Source: Dyella terrae (lineage in GTDB: Bacteria; Pseudomonadota; Gammaproteobacteria; Xanthomonadales; Rhodanobacteraceae). From it: a stretch of 64,000 nucleotides of DNA. The notes beneath the pieces were generated by a model that saw nothing but the letters and a program-made list of their open reading frames with translations, was not told the DNA's origin and searched no databases. Position 1 is the stretch's first letter. Every line of letters begins with the position of its first letter. The stretch is taken from assembly GCF_004322705.1 (NCBI RefSeq), contig NZ_SIZZ01000001.1:558001-622000 (forward strand), written 5' to 3'. Below are positions 37,829 through 47,064 of this stretch, one piece after another. A program made the position numbers and the translations under genes.

Positions 37829-38760
37829 GCGTTGCTCCGTGGCATGAAGAGCACTGGATGCGCCTGCAGTCCCGGCGCGAGCGTGGTGCGCTCCCGCACG
37901 CACTGTTGCTTTGCGGGCCTGAGGGCCTCGGCAAGCGGGACTTCATGCAGCGTTTCGTGCGCGGTCTGCTTTGCGAGCGTCCGCAACAGGGCGACGCTTG
38001 CGGCCAGTGCCGCAGCTGCTTGCTTTACGCGGCGGGCACGCACCCTGACGTGGTGAACATTACGTTCGGCGTTCGCAAGGATGGCGTGCAGCGAGGTGAG
38101 ATCGTCGTCGACCAGATCCGCGATCTCTCGTCGCGCCTGTCGATGGCCAGTCAGTTCGGAGGGTGGCAGATCGCCATCATCGATCCGGCCGACGCCATGA
38201 ATGCAGCGTCCGCCAACGCCTTGCTCAAAACGCTGGAAGAGCCGTCACCTAACACCATGCTGATCCTTCTGGCCGATGCGCCCTGGCGCTTGCCGCAGAC
38301 GATCCGCAGTCGTACCCAGCGCATCGAGTTCCATCTGCCGGCGCATGAGCAGGCACTGGCCTGGCTTCAGTCGGAAGGCGTGAAGGACCCCGGGGCGGCG
38401 CTTGAAGCGGCAGGCGGAAATCCGGGCCTGGCGCGCAACTGGTCCAGGGAAGGTGCGCTCGCCCGCCGCCAGGAAGTACGCAAGGACCTGGCTGCGCTGG
38501 CGGGTGGTCGCGGGGAAACGATGGAAGTGGTGCGCCGCTGGCTGGATGACGAGCCCGCTCAGCGCTTGTGGTTTGCCGCACAGGCGGTAGCTGACGAATC
38601 GCGACTTCGTGCGTCGGCCGGAAGCGGTCCCTTGTCCAGCAATTTGCACACCGAGGCGCTCGGCGACTGGTACCTGGCCGCCAATCGCACGCGCGATGCT
38701 TTGCGGGGGCCGCTGCGTGGCGACTTGCTGTTGCTCGAGTTGCTCGCCAGCTGGCGCTGA
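37825..38760 (+). CDS. holB: DNA polymerase III delta' subunit
   Basis: 311 aa, GTG start overlapping the tmk stop. The stator of the clamp loader, an AAA+ fold with a degenerate P-loop (GPEGLGKRDF, about 31-40). Zinc-module cysteines C50, C59, C62 and C65 are at the same numbers as in E. coli delta'. ANALLKTLEEPS and the sensor/SRT-like RSRTQRI segment follow. Confidence 0.95.
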   Translation: MSVAPWHEEHWMRLQSRRERGALPHALLLCGPEGLGKRDFMQRFVRGLLCERPQQGDACGQCRSCLLYAAGTHPDVVNITFGVRKDGVQRGEIVVDQIRDLSSRLSMASQFGGWQIAIIDPADAMNAASANALLKTLEEPSPNTMLILLADAPWRLPQTIRSRTQRIEFHLPAHEQALAWLQSEGVKDPGAALEAAGGNPGLARNWSREGALARRQEVRKDLAALAGGRGETMEVVRRWLDDEPAQRLWFAAQAVADESRLRASAGSGPLSSNLHTEALGDWYLAANRTRDALRGPLRGDLLLLELLASWR

Positions 38761-38828
38761 GCTGAATCGCCTCTGCGTTCGAGGCCAGCGGAAAGCCACG
38801 GGACAGTGGAGATTTCTAGCCTGCGGCG

Positions 38829-40484
38829 ATGCGCTCGCTTGCCGCCTCGCTTCGCCTCCCATGGTTGCCCGTCTTCGGGCTCGTGCTGCTGGCCGCGATG
38901 CGCTGGTGGTGGCTCGACGCCTATCCGCTGAATTCCGACGAAGCCCAGCATGCCCACGTGGCGTGGTCGTGGACGCAGGGCTGGACGATTTATCGCGATA
39001 CCTTCGATAACCACGGGCCACTTTTCAGTTGGCTGAACTCGTGGCTCATGCGTCTGATCGGCGAGCGTGAGGACGTCCTGTACTGGCTGCGTCTGGCGAT
39101 GCAGCTCTGGTATGCCTTGGCATTGTGGGCTGTGTGGCGCATGGGGCGTCGCATGTTCGGACCCGGCCTGGCCTGGGCCGGCATGTTTCTGGCGGCGGTC
39201 GAGCTGCGCTTCTTCCTCATCAGCGGCCAGTTCCGAACCGACGACATGTGGGCTGCGGCGTGGTTGTGCGCACTGGCGGCGGTGGTGGGCGCGCCTTCGC
39301 GAGCCTGGCGGTGGTTCTTGTTCGGATGCGGCGCGGGCGTGGCCATCGCCGTGTCGCAGAAGACGGTGGTCTTGCTTGCCACGTCCGCGGTAAGTGCACT
39401 GCTGGTTTGCCTTGCCGTCAGGCCCTCCACGGTGAGGTTCCGGGCGCGTCATGCCGCAGCGGCGCTCCTTGGATTCATGATCGTTCCCGGAGCGTTCGTC
39501 CTTTGGCTCGGCTGGCACGGGTTGCTGGGCAATGCCTGGTATGCCCTGGTGACCTACAACGTCGGCGGCGTCAGCAAGACGGATGCGCTGGCCAAGCTGC
39601 TGCTGGCGCTGATGATCTACGCCGGGCTGACGCTTGCGGTGATGCGCTACTTGCGCGCGGATGCCGCGCCAGGATTCGATGGACCCGCCTTCCTTTTCCT
39701 TCAGTCGAGTGGATATCTGCTGCTTGTCTGGTTCGTCTGGCCGCTGGTGACGGCGCAGGACTTCCTGCCGGCGATACCCCCGCTGATGCTGGTCCTGTGT
39801 GCAGCCTTTGCGCAGGTCCCCTGGCTCGATGGGCATCCTGCACGTCGCCGCTTCGTGGCAGTGACGGCGGTTCTGGTCGAGTGCGCGTTCCTGTTCGCGT
39901 TACAGCCGCCGTGGCACGACCGCATGGCCCCGCAACGCGAGGCATTGCGAACGGTGCTCCGCTACACTGATAAGGGGGATACGGTCATGGATCCGAAGGG
40001 CGATGCCATCTTTCGGCGTCGTGCCCACTTTTCGATCATCGAAAGTCTGGCCATGGTCCGCATGCGCGAAGGGCTGCTGCACGACAGCGTGGCCGGCGAC
40101 ATGGTTCGCGAGGGCAGCATGCTGGTTTTCAACCTGCGCCTGCCGCCCGCGAGCGAAGCCTTCGTGTGGAAGAACTTCTTGCCCGTCGAGGGCGATATCT
40201 GGATGGCGGGGCAGTGCGTGGGGCAGGGAATGGATCGGAACATTGTCGTGGGCATGCCTGGGGATTACACCCTGGTTGATGCGTCCGGTTCGGTACCGGC
40301 GTCCATGGACGGGCTTCCCCTGTCCGACCACTGGAAGCTGGCGGCGGGTCGCCATCAGCTTCGTGTCGAGGTGACCCGTCCGCTGGCTCTGGTCTGGACA
40401 CGGGCCTGGCAACGGGGATGGCGTCCGGTGAGTCTGGCACCTGCCGATGCCGGGCATCCGGCCGCGGTGGTCGTATGCCATTGA
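38829..40484 (+). CDS. GT39-like integral membrane glycosyltransferase
   Basis: 551 aa with about 10-11 predicted membrane segments over the first 360 residues and a soluble periplasmic-type C-terminal domain of nearly 190 residues. The first loop has YPLNSDEAQHAHVAWSW with the acidic pair expected of PMT_2 enzymes, and later DTFDNHGPLFSW. It probably transfers a sugar from a polyprenyl phosphate donor on the periplasmic side; acceptor unknown. It overlaps the next gene by 10 bases and interrupts the usual holB-pilZ order. Confidence 0.8.
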   Translation: MRSLAASLRLPWLPVFGLVLLAAMRWWWLDAYPLNSDEAQHAHVAWSWTQGWTIYRDTFDNHGPLFSWLNSWLMRLIGEREDVLYWLRLAMQLWYALALWAVWRMGRRMFGPGLAWAGMFLAAVELRFFLISGQFRTDDMWAAAWLCALAAVVGAPSRAWRWFLFGCGAGVAIAVSQKTVVLLATSAVSALLVCLAVRPSTVRFRARHAAAALLGFMIVPGAFVLWLGWHGLLGNAWYALVTYNVGGVSKTDALAKLLLALMIYAGLTLAVMRYLRADAAPGFDGPAFLFLQSSGYLLLVWFVWPLVTAQDFLPAIPPLMLVLCAAFAQVPWLDGHPARRRFVAVTAVLVECAFLFALQPPWHDRMAPQREALRTVLRYTDKGDTVMDPKGDAIFRRRAHFSIIESLAMVRMREGLLHDSVAGDMVREGSMLVFNLRLPPASEAFVWKNFLPVEGDIWMAGQCVGQGMDRNIVVGMPGDYTLVDASGSVPASMDGLPLSDHWKLAAGRHQLRVEVTRPLALVWTRAWQRGWRPVSLAPADAGHPAAVVVCH

Positions 40485-41398
40485 CCTTCGGTTCGCATAC
40501 GCGCCTGCTCGTTGTGGCGCCTCATCCTGATGACGAAACCATCTCGGCCGGCGAGCTGATCCAGCACGTCCAGCAGGCGGGCGGTGAAGTAGAGATTCTT
40601 TTGCTGACCGATGGCGACAACAATCCCTGGCCGCAGCGTTGGGTTGAGCGTCGCCTTTGGGTTGGCCCGGCAGAACGGGAGCGATGGGGGCGGCGTCGGC
40701 GGCTCGAGGTCGGGCAGGCGCTCAAGACCCTTGGCGTGCGTCCGGAGGCCCTGCATCCACTAGGGTTGCCTGACATGGGCCTCACCGCGTGGCTGCGGTT
40801 TCACCTTGACGCCCTGCTCGAGCACGTCGCCGGGCGCCTGAGCACGTTCCAGCCCACCCACGTGGCCATGCCTTCGCTGGGTGATCGCCATCCGGACCAT
40901 GGCGCTGCCCATGTCCTCATGCGCCTGGCACTTGCGCACTGGACTGATAGCATCCCGGCGGTCCTGACCTACCTCGTGCATGGCCGCGACCCCCGAGAGG
41001 GCGAGGTGGTCGTCTTGACCCCGGGCCTGCGCATGCACGGGGTGAAACTGGCCGCCATGGAGGCCTACGCCAGCCAGATGGCGCTCAGTGGCGAACGGAT
41101 GCGTGCACTGGCGGACCGCCCGGAGCAGTTCCGGAAAATTCGAGCGCTGCGTCGGGAGGCGAGGGTCCTGCCCTGGCAGCTGGCGACGATTCGCCAGCCG
41201 TGGCTGACCCTGACGGTTGTCGATGCCGGCGGCGCACGGAGCTTTCGCGGCTCGGCCGCCCCCGTTACGGCGTCCCCGGGCGGCGGGGTCGTTCTCGACC
41301 TGGCGCCACCGCCCCCCGGATCGCCACGCTTTGCCAAGCTGCACATGGACCTTCGGTCGCCCTGGATCTTCGACCGCTGGGGTTGGTCCGAAATCTGA
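40475..41398 (+). CDS. PIG-L family deacetylase
   Basis: 307 aa from ATG 40475. The zinc motif is APHPDDE (15-21, ligands H17 and D20), and the second His ligand is in DRHPDHGAAH (about 137-146), as in LmbE/PIG-L enzymes that remove N-acetyl groups from GlcNAc-type sugars. A C-terminal extension after residue 230 is beta-rich and of unknown role. The 10-base overlap with the GT39-like gene suggests that the two act together on one surface glycan; this is inference. Confidence 0.87.
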   Translation: MPLTFGSHTRLLVVAPHPDDETISAGELIQHVQQAGGEVEILLLTDGDNNPWPQRWVERRLWVGPAERERWGRRRRLEVGQALKTLGVRPEALHPLGLPDMGLTAWLRFHLDALLEHVAGRLSTFQPTHVAMPSLGDRHPDHGAAHVLMRLALAHWTDSIPAVLTYLVHGRDPREGEVVVLTPGLRMHGVKLAAMEAYASQMALSGERMRALADRPEQFRKIRALRREARVLPWQLATIRQPWLTLTVVDAGGARSFRGSAAPVTASPGGGVVLDLAPPPPGSPRFAKLHMDLRSPWIFDRWGWSEI

Positions 41399-41557
41399 CG
41401 GTCGGTAGGAATTGCCTGGCCCGGTTCCCGGTCATCGCCGGAGCGGCCGGGAGATATCTGCGCCATGTCACGCGGTGGCTTCTGCCGCTTTACGCCTTTG
41501 CCTAGGCCTAGTTAGGATGCGTCCCATAGGGCCGCTCGCAGGTCCGCAGGAGCAGGC

Positions 41558-41914
41558 ATGAACCCGGCCATCCCCGCCCGCCAGGGCATTATTTCGTTGA
41601 AGATCAAGGACACGCCCGCGCTTTACAACGCGTACATGCCCTTCCTGAAGCATGGTGGTCTGTTTGCTCCGACGGCGCAGAGCTATGCCCTGGGCGACGA
41701 AGTGGTGCTGCTGGTCAACCTGGCCGACGAGGGCGAGCGCCTTTCGGTGGCCGGCAAAGTGGTCTGGGTAACCCCGGTGGGGGCTCAGGGAAACCGTACA
41801 GCCGGCATCGGCGTGCAGTTCAACGATTCGTCCGATGGCGAAGTCGCGCGTGCCCGCATTGAGAACATTCTCGCCGGCATGGCCGGTTCGGAGCGTCCGA
41901 CCCACACGATGTGA
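41558..41914 (+). CDS. pilZ: type IV pilus assembly protein PilZ
   Basis: 118 aa, the usual length for the founding PilZ. MPFLKHGGLFAPTAQSYALG and LSVAGKVVWVTPVGAQGNRT with GIGVQF are hallmarks. The c-di-GMP-binding RxxxR and D/NxSxxG motifs are absent, as in the true PilZ, which acts through FimX and PilB rather than by binding c-di-GMP. The neighbourhood after tmk-holB is the classical one, here displaced by two genes. The 159-base upstream gap has no other gene. Confidence 0.93.
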   Translation: MNPAIPARQGIISLKIKDTPALYNAYMPFLKHGGLFAPTAQSYALGDEVVLLVNLADEGERLSVAGKVVWVTPVGAQGNRTAGIGVQFNDSSDGEVARARIENILAGMAGSERPTHTM

Positions 41915-41936
41915 GGGCGGCCTGCGGTCCCGAGCG

Positions 41937-41950
41937 GTGACCGCGATCAC
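41937..41950. promoter_or_regulatory. CRP/Clp-like half-site pair
   Basis: GTGA and TCAC separated by six bases, a core like that recognised by CRP and by Xanthomonas Clp (TGTGA-N6-TCACA), with the outer positions not conserved. It lies 22 bases after pilZ and roughly 170 bases upstream of the predicted nuo -10. Weak evidence. Confidence 0.2.
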
Positions 41951-42099
41951 GGTTCGATACCCCTGTTGACGTCCCCTTGCCACGCCCTGCGCGAAAAGGT
42001 CGGGCGGCGTGCCACTGAGCGGGCTCGGGCACGCCTCGCGGCCATGGGCTTTGATTCTGCAATATCAATGCCGCAGCCCTGCAAAATAGCCGTCAAGGC

Positions 42100-42127
42100 T
42101 TGTTGTTGTTAAGCGCACTGATACAAT
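42100..42127 (+). promoter_or_regulatory. predicted sigma-70 promoter of the nuo operon
   Basis: TTGTTG (42100-42105) and TACAAT (42122-42127) are separated by 16 bases. A leader of about 160 bases would follow to nuoA. The gap 41915-42293 otherwise holds no gene; in particular no secG or tRNA-Leu, which often precede nuoA, is present. Confidence 0.55.
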
Positions 42128-42293
42128 GTCGCGATTGCCGTGCACGAAGCGCGGAAAGTCGGACGTTCGTGGCGACAAAACGCATGCGATCGTGGCGGGT
42201 GCCCATGGCCTGATGGCCTGCCGATCCTAGTTGCCGGACCGTTTCCCCGAACGGTCACTGATGCGCCTCGACGGCGCGGAGGTACGAAACACC

Positions 42294-42650
42294 GTGCTTG
42301 CCGAATATTGGCCCATCTTGCTGTTCATCGGCGTCGCCACCGGTCTCGGTGTGGTGCTGTTGATCATCGGTCTTCTTGCCGGCCCCCGCCGTCCCGAATC
42401 GGAAAAGCTCTCGCCGTACGAGTGCGGTTTCGAGGCGTTCGAGGACGCGCGCATGCGCTTCGACGTGCGCTATTACCTGCTGGCCATTCTTTTCATCATC
42501 TTCGATCTGGAAATCGCCTTTCTTTTCCCGTGGGCGGTTGTTTTCGACAAGATCGGCATCATCGCGCTGATTGAAATGGCGCTGTTCCTGCTGCTCTTGG
42601 TGATCGGTTTTGCCTACGTGTGGAAGAAGGGAGCGCTGGAATGGGAGTGA
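42294..42650 (+). CDS. nuoA: NADH-quinone oxidoreductase subunit A
   Basis: 118 aa from GTG 42294 ([19 protein letters not shown]), which has GGAGGT ten bases upstream. An ATG at 42261 would add 11 residues without a better ribosome site. It has three membrane helices and the conserved [20 protein letters not shown] loop, and belongs to the membrane arm near the quinone site of complex I. Overlaps nuoB by 10 bases. Confidence 0.95.
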   Translation: MLAEYWPILLFIGVATGLGVVLLIIGLLAGPRRPESEKLSPYECGFEAFEDARMRFDVRYYLLAILFIIFDLEIAFLFPWAVVFDKIGIIALIEMALFLLLLVIGFAYVWKKGALEWE

Positions 42651-43198
42651 TCTCCTCACTTGACCGGGTGATGCACAACCCGCAGCCGTTGAACCTGGTT
42701 GACGACATCCTTCGTCCGGCTGGCGACAACCCCGTCATCCAGCGCGGTTTCGTGACCACCAGCGTCGACGCCCTGATGAACTGGGCGCGTACTGGTTCGA
42801 TGTGGCCGATGACCTTCGGTCTCGCTTGCTGCGCCGTGGAAATGATGCACGCTGGCGCCGCGCGTCTGGATCTTGACCGTTATGGCGTGATCTTCCGCCC
42901 GAGCCCGCGTCAGTCTGACGTGATGATCGTGGCCGGCACCCTGGTCAACAAGATGGCCCCGGCGCTGCGCAAGGTCTACGACCAGATGCCGGATCCGAAG
43001 TGGGTCATCTCCATGGGTAGCTGCGCCAATGGCGGCGGCTATTACCACTACTCGTACTCCGTGGTGCGCGGCTGCGACCGCATCGTGCCGGTGGATATCT
43101 ACGTGCCGGGCTGCCCGCCGACGGCTGAAGCGTTGATCCACGGCATCCTGCAGTTGCAGAAGAAGATCCGCCGCACCAGCACCATTGCGCGTTCCTGA
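42641..43198 (+). CDS. nuoB: NADH-quinone oxidoreductase subunit B
   Basis: 185 aa. It holds the N2 [4Fe-4S] cluster, which passes electrons to quinone: ligands C63 and C64 ([12 protein letters not shown]), C128 (GSCANGG) and C158 (VPGCPP). All are present. The ATG lies within the end of nuoA and the upstream ribosome site is gagcg. Confidence 0.98.
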   Translation: MGVISSLDRVMHNPQPLNLVDDILRPAGDNPVIQRGFVTTSVDALMNWARTGSMWPMTFGLACCAVEMMHAGAARLDLDRYGVIFRPSPRQSDVMIVAGTLVNKMAPALRKVYDQMPDPKWVISMGSCANGGGYYHYSYSVVRGCDRIVPVDIYVPGCPPTAEALIHGILQLQKKIRRTSTIARS

Positions 43199-43209
43199 AG
43201 GCGTCGCTC

Positions 43210-43938
43210 ATGACCGATACGCAATCGAACTCGCTGGCCGGGCGCCTCACCGCGCGATTCGGCGACACGCTCAAGCTCTCCATTGTTCGCAATGAAATCA
43301 CCGCCGAGCTGGCGGCTGCCGATCTGATCGCTGTCGCTACCGCGCTGCGTGACGAGGCGCCGTTCCGTTTTGGCGTCTTCATCGACATCTGCGGCGTCGA
43401 CTACCTCGGCTACGGCCAGACCGAATGGGATACCGAGTCCGTATCCGGTACCGGCTTCTCACGCGGTGTGGAAGGCGAGGCCATGGGGCGTTTCACCTGG
43501 GCCAATCGCCCGCGTGACGTCGACCAGCCGCGCCGCTTTGCTTCCGTGGTCCACCTGCTGTCGCTCGAGAACAACCAGCGCATTCGCCTGCGCGTGTTCT
43601 GCGAAGACGACTCGCTGCCGGTGGTGCCCTCGCTGACGGGCGTGTGGGCTGGCGCCAACTGGTTCGAGCGTGAAGCGTTCGACCTGTACGGCATCATCTA
43701 CGAGGGCCATCCGGACCTGCGCCGCCTGCTGACCGATTACGGTTTCGTCGGCCATCCGTTCCGCAAGGACTTCCCGCTGATCGGCAACGTCGAAGTGCGC
43801 TACGACCCCGAGCAGAAGCGCGTGGTGTACGAACCCGTGTCGATCGAGCCGCGCGTGCTGGTGCCGCGCGTCATCCGTGACGACGCCGACCTGCTGCAGG
43901 CGAAGGCCGAAGCGGCCGATAACTGGCGGAACAACTGA
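43210..43938 (+). CDS. nuoC: NADH-quinone oxidoreductase subunit C
   Basis: 242 aa; a separate NuoC, not fused to NuoD as in E. coli. The 30-kDa subunit signature [20 protein letters not shown] and the following [18 protein letters not shown] are intact. Part of the hydrophilic connecting arm. nuoD begins two bases after its stop. Confidence 0.97.
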   Translation: MTDTQSNSLAGRLTARFGDTLKLSIVRNEITAELAAADLIAVATALRDEAPFRFGVFIDICGVDYLGYGQTEWDTESVSGTGFSRGVEGEAMGRFTWANRPRDVDQPRRFASVVHLLSLENNQRIRLRVFCEDDSLPVVPSLTGVWAGANWFEREAFDLYGIIYEGHPDLRRLLTDYGFVGHPFRKDFPLIGNVEVRYDPEQKRVVYEPVSIEPRVLVPRVIRDDADLLQAKAEAADNWRNN

Positions 43939-43940
43939 TC

Positions 43941-45194
43941 ATGCAAGAGATCCGCAATTACACGATGAACTTCGGCCCGCAGCATCCGGCTGCGCACGGC
44001 GTGCTGCGCCTGGTGCTGGAAATGGACGGCGAGACCATCGTCCGTGCCGATCCGCACGTGGGCCTGCTGCACCGTGGTACCGAGAAGCTGGCCGAAGCCA
44101 AGCCGTTCAACCAGTCGATCGGCTACATGGATCGCCTGGATTACGTATCCATGATGTGCAACGAGCACGCTTACGTGCGCGCGATCGAAACCCTGATGGG
44201 GATCGAGGCGCCGGAGCGTGCGCAGTACATCCGCACCATGTTCGACGAGATCACCCGCATCCTGAACCACCTCATGTGGATCGGTTCCAACGCGCTCGAT
44301 CTCGGTGCCATGGCGGTGTTCCTGTACGCCTTCCGTGAGCGCGAAGAGCTCATGGACGTCTACGAGGCGGTGTCGGGCGCGCGCATGCACGCCACCTACT
44401 ACCGTCCGGGCGGCGTGTACCGCGACCTGCCGGGCAAGATGTCCCAGTACCGTGAGTCGCCCTGGCACAAGGGCAACGACCTCAAGCGCCTCAATGCGTG
44501 GCGTGAGGGTTCCATGCTCGATTACCTCGAAGCCTTCACCGCCGACTTCCCGTCGAAGGTGGATGAGTACGAGGAGCTGCTCACCAATAACCGCATCTGG
44601 AAGCAGCGTACGGTCGGCATTGGCGTGATCTCGCCGGAGCTGGCGCAGCAGTGGGGCATGACCGGCGCGATGCTGCGCGGTTCGGGCCTGGCCTGGGATT
44701 TGCGCAAGAAGCAGCCATACGCCAAGTACGCCGAGATGGATTTCGACATCCCGGTGGGCGTCAACGGCGACTGCTACGACCGTTACCTGGTGCGCGTCGA
44801 AGAGATGCGCCAGTCCAACCGCATCATCCAGCAGTGCGTGAAGTGGCTGCGGGCCAACCCGGGTCCGGTGATGGTGGAAAACTTCAAGGTCGCGCCGCCC
44901 AAGCGCGAGGCCATGAAGGAGGACATGGAAGCCCTGATCCATCACTTCAAGCTGTTCACCGAAGGCTACGGTGTGCCGGCCGGCGAGACGTACTGCGCCG
45001 TCGAGGCACCCAAGGGCGAGTTCGGTTGCTATCTGGTTTCCGATGGCGCCAACAAGCCGTTCCGCGTGCACCTTCGCGCGCCGGGCTTCGCCCACCTGTC
45101 GTCGATCGATCCCATCGTGCGCGGCCACATGCTGGCTGACGTGGTGGCGATGATCGGCACCTATGACCTCGTGTTCGGCGAAGTCGATCGCTGA
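43941..45194 (+). CDS. nuoD: NADH-quinone oxidoreductase subunit D
   Basis: 417 aa; the 49-kDa subunit that lines the quinone cavity. [32 protein letters not shown] and [11 protein letters not shown] near the N-terminus and [18 protein letters not shown] at the C-terminus are hallmarks. Related to hydrogenase large subunits but without metal ligands. Confidence 0.98.
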   Translation: MQEIRNYTMNFGPQHPAAHGVLRLVLEMDGETIVRADPHVGLLHRGTEKLAEAKPFNQSIGYMDRLDYVSMMCNEHAYVRAIETLMGIEAPERAQYIRTMFDEITRILNHLMWIGSNALDLGAMAVFLYAFREREELMDVYEAVSGARMHATYYRPGGVYRDLPGKMSQYRESPWHKGNDLKRLNAWREGSMLDYLEAFTADFPSKVDEYEELLTNNRIWKQRTVGIGVISPELAQQWGMTGAMLRGSGLAWDLRKKQPYAKYAEMDFDIPVGVNGDCYDRYLVRVEEMRQSNRIIQQCVKWLRANPGPVMVENFKVAPPKREAMKEDMEALIHHFKLFTEGYGVPAGETYCAVEAPKGEFGCYLVSDGANKPFRVHLRAPGFAHLSSIDPIVRGHMLADVVAMIGTYDLVFGEVDR

Positions 45195-45213
45195 GCCGAC
45201 GGGAGCATACGCA

Positions 45214-45741
45214 ATGAAAGCCACCGGAAATTACGAGCAGGTCAAGAACGTCGACCCGCTCGCCGTCCTCAACGAGCACACCCGCCATCACATCGATGAG
45301 TGGGTTGCGCGTTTTCCGCCTGACCGCAAGCGCTCGGCCGTCATCCAGGGCCTGTTCGCCGCGCAGGAACAGAACCAGGGCTTCCTGACCGACGAGCTGA
45401 TCACCGCCGTCGCCAAGTACCTGGACATCCCGGCCGTGTGGGCCTACGAGGTGGCGAGCTTCTATTCGATGCTCGAAACCAAGCCGGTCGGCCGCAACAA
45501 CGTCGCCATCTGCACGAACATCTCGTGCTGGCTGAACGGTGCGGAAGATCTGGTCAAGCACTGCGAGAAGAAGCTGGGCATCAAGCTGGGCGAAAGCACC
45601 GCCGATGGCCGCGTCTATCTCAAGCGCGAAGAAGAATGCATCGCTGCCTGCGCCTGCGCGCCGGCGATGACGGTGAATGGTCATTACCACGAGCGTCTCA
45701 CGACCGAAAAGGTCGACGAGATCCTCGACGGTCTCAAGTAA
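45214..45741 (+). CDS. nuoE: NADH-quinone oxidoreductase subunit E
   Basis: 175 aa from ATG 45214 (gggag upstream). The thioredoxin-like 24-kDa subunit that holds the N1a [2Fe-2S] cluster: ligands C100, C105, C142 and C146. EVASFYSML is typical. Forms the NADH-oxidising module with NuoF and NuoG. Confidence 0.97.
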   Translation: MKATGNYEQVKNVDPLAVLNEHTRHHIDEWVARFPPDRKRSAVIQGLFAAQEQNQGFLTDELITAVAKYLDIPAVWAYEVASFYSMLETKPVGRNNVAICTNISCWLNGAEDLVKHCEKKLGIKLGESTADGRVYLKREEECIAACACAPAMTVNGHYHERLTTEKVDEILDGLK

Positions 45742-45753
45742 GGGCAGGGCGTC

Positions 45754-47064
45754 ATGGCATACGGTCCGGCACCCCAGGAACATCAGGTCGTCTACACCAC
45801 GCTGCATTTCGACAAGCCGTGGGCGATGGACAGCTACACCCAGGTCGGTGGCTACGAAGCGTGGAAGAAAATCCTCGCCGAGAAGCCCGATCCGAACACG
45901 CTTATCGAAGAGCTCAAGAAGAGCAACCTGCGCGGCCGTGGCGGCGCGGGCTTCCCGACGGGTCTGAAGTGGTCCTTCATGCCCAAGGGCAACATGCAGA
46001 AGTACATCCTCTGCAACTCCGATGAATCGGAGCCCGGTACCTGCAAGGACCGCGACATCCTGCGCTTCAATCCCCATGCGGTGATTGAAGGCATGGCCAT
46101 CGCGTGCTACTGCACCGGCTCGACCGTCGCCTACAACTACCTGCGTGGCGAGTTCCACCATGAGCCCTTCGAACATTTCGAAGAAGCGCTCAAGGAAGCC
46201 TATGCCGCCGGCCTGCTGGGCAAGAACATTCAGGGCACCGGCCTTGATGTCGACATCTATGGCGCCCTGGGCGCCGGTGCCTACATCTGTGGCGAAGAAA
46301 CCGCGCTCATGGAATCGCTGGAAGGCAAGAAGGGCCAGCCGCGCTTCAAGCCGCCGTTCCCGGCCAATTTCGGCCTGTACGGCAAGCCGTCGACCATCAA
46401 CAACACCGAAACCTACGCCTCGGTGCCGGCCATCCTGCGCAAGGGTGCGGACTGGTTCCTGGCACAGAGCAAGACCAAGAACGGTGGCCCGAAGATCTTC
46501 TCGGTCTCCGGCTGCGTGCAGAAGGGCGGCAACTTCGAAGTGCCGCTCGGCACCACTTTCGACGAACTGCTGGAAATGGCCGGTGGCCTGCGTCCGGGTC
46601 GTACGCTGAAGGGCGCGATTCCCGGTGGCGTGTCCATGCCGGTGTTGCGCGCCGAACAGCTCAAGGGGCTGCCGTTTGATTACGACACCCTGCGCGATCT
46701 CAAGACAGGTCTGGGTTCGGGCGCCATCGTGGTGCTGGATGACACCGTCTGCACCGTGCGCTTCACCCGTCGCATCTCGCAGTTCTTCCACAAGGAATCC
46801 TGCGGCCAGTGCACGCCGTGCCGTGAAGGCACCGGCTGGATGCACCGCGTGCTGACGCGCATCGTGGACGGTCAGGGCACCATGGACGATCTCCATCGCC
46901 TGAAGGCCATTGCCGGCCAGATCGAAGGCCACACCATCTGCGCCTTCGGTGAAGCCGCGGCGTGGCCGGTGCAGGGCTTCCTGCGCCAGTTCTGGGATGA
47001 ATTCGAGTACTACATCGTCAATGGTCGCTCCATTGTCGACGACAAGCTTGGAGCCGCCGCATGA
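45754..47064 (+). CDS. nuoF: NADH-quinone oxidoreductase subunit F
   Basis: 436 aa; binds NADH and [18 protein letters not shown] is the nucleotide/FMN motif, [15 protein letters not shown] follows, and the N3 [4Fe-4S] ligands lie in [11 protein letters not shown] (C350, C353, C356) plus a later Cys in HTICAFGEA. Its stop overlaps the nuoG ATG (ATGA). Confidence 0.98.
   Translation: MAYGPAPQEHQVVYTTLHFDKPWAMDSYTQVGGYEAWKKILAEKPDPNTLIEELKKSNLRGRGGAGFPTGLKWSFMPKGNMQKYILCNSDESEPGTCKDRDILRFNPHAVIEGMAIACYCTGSTVAYNYLRGEFHHEPFEHFEEALKEAYAAGLLGKNIQGTGLDVDIYGALGAGAYICGEETALMESLEGKKGQPRFKPPFPANFGLYGKPSTINNTETYASVPAILRKGADWFLAQSKTKNGGPKIFSVSGCVQKGGNFEVPLGTTFDELLEMAGGLRPGRTLKGAIPGGVSMPVLRAEQLKGLPFDYDTLRDLKTGLGSGAIVVLDDTVCTVRFTRRISQFFHKESCGQCTPCREGTGWMHRVLTRIVDGQGTMDDLHRLKAIAGQIEGHTICAFGEAAAWPVQGFLRQFWDEFEYYIVNGRSIVDDKLGAAA

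Noticed and set aside
41915-42293. Expected secG or tRNA-Leu before nuoA
   Set aside because: Searched by eye for a tRNA cloverleaf and a SecG-like frame and found neither.
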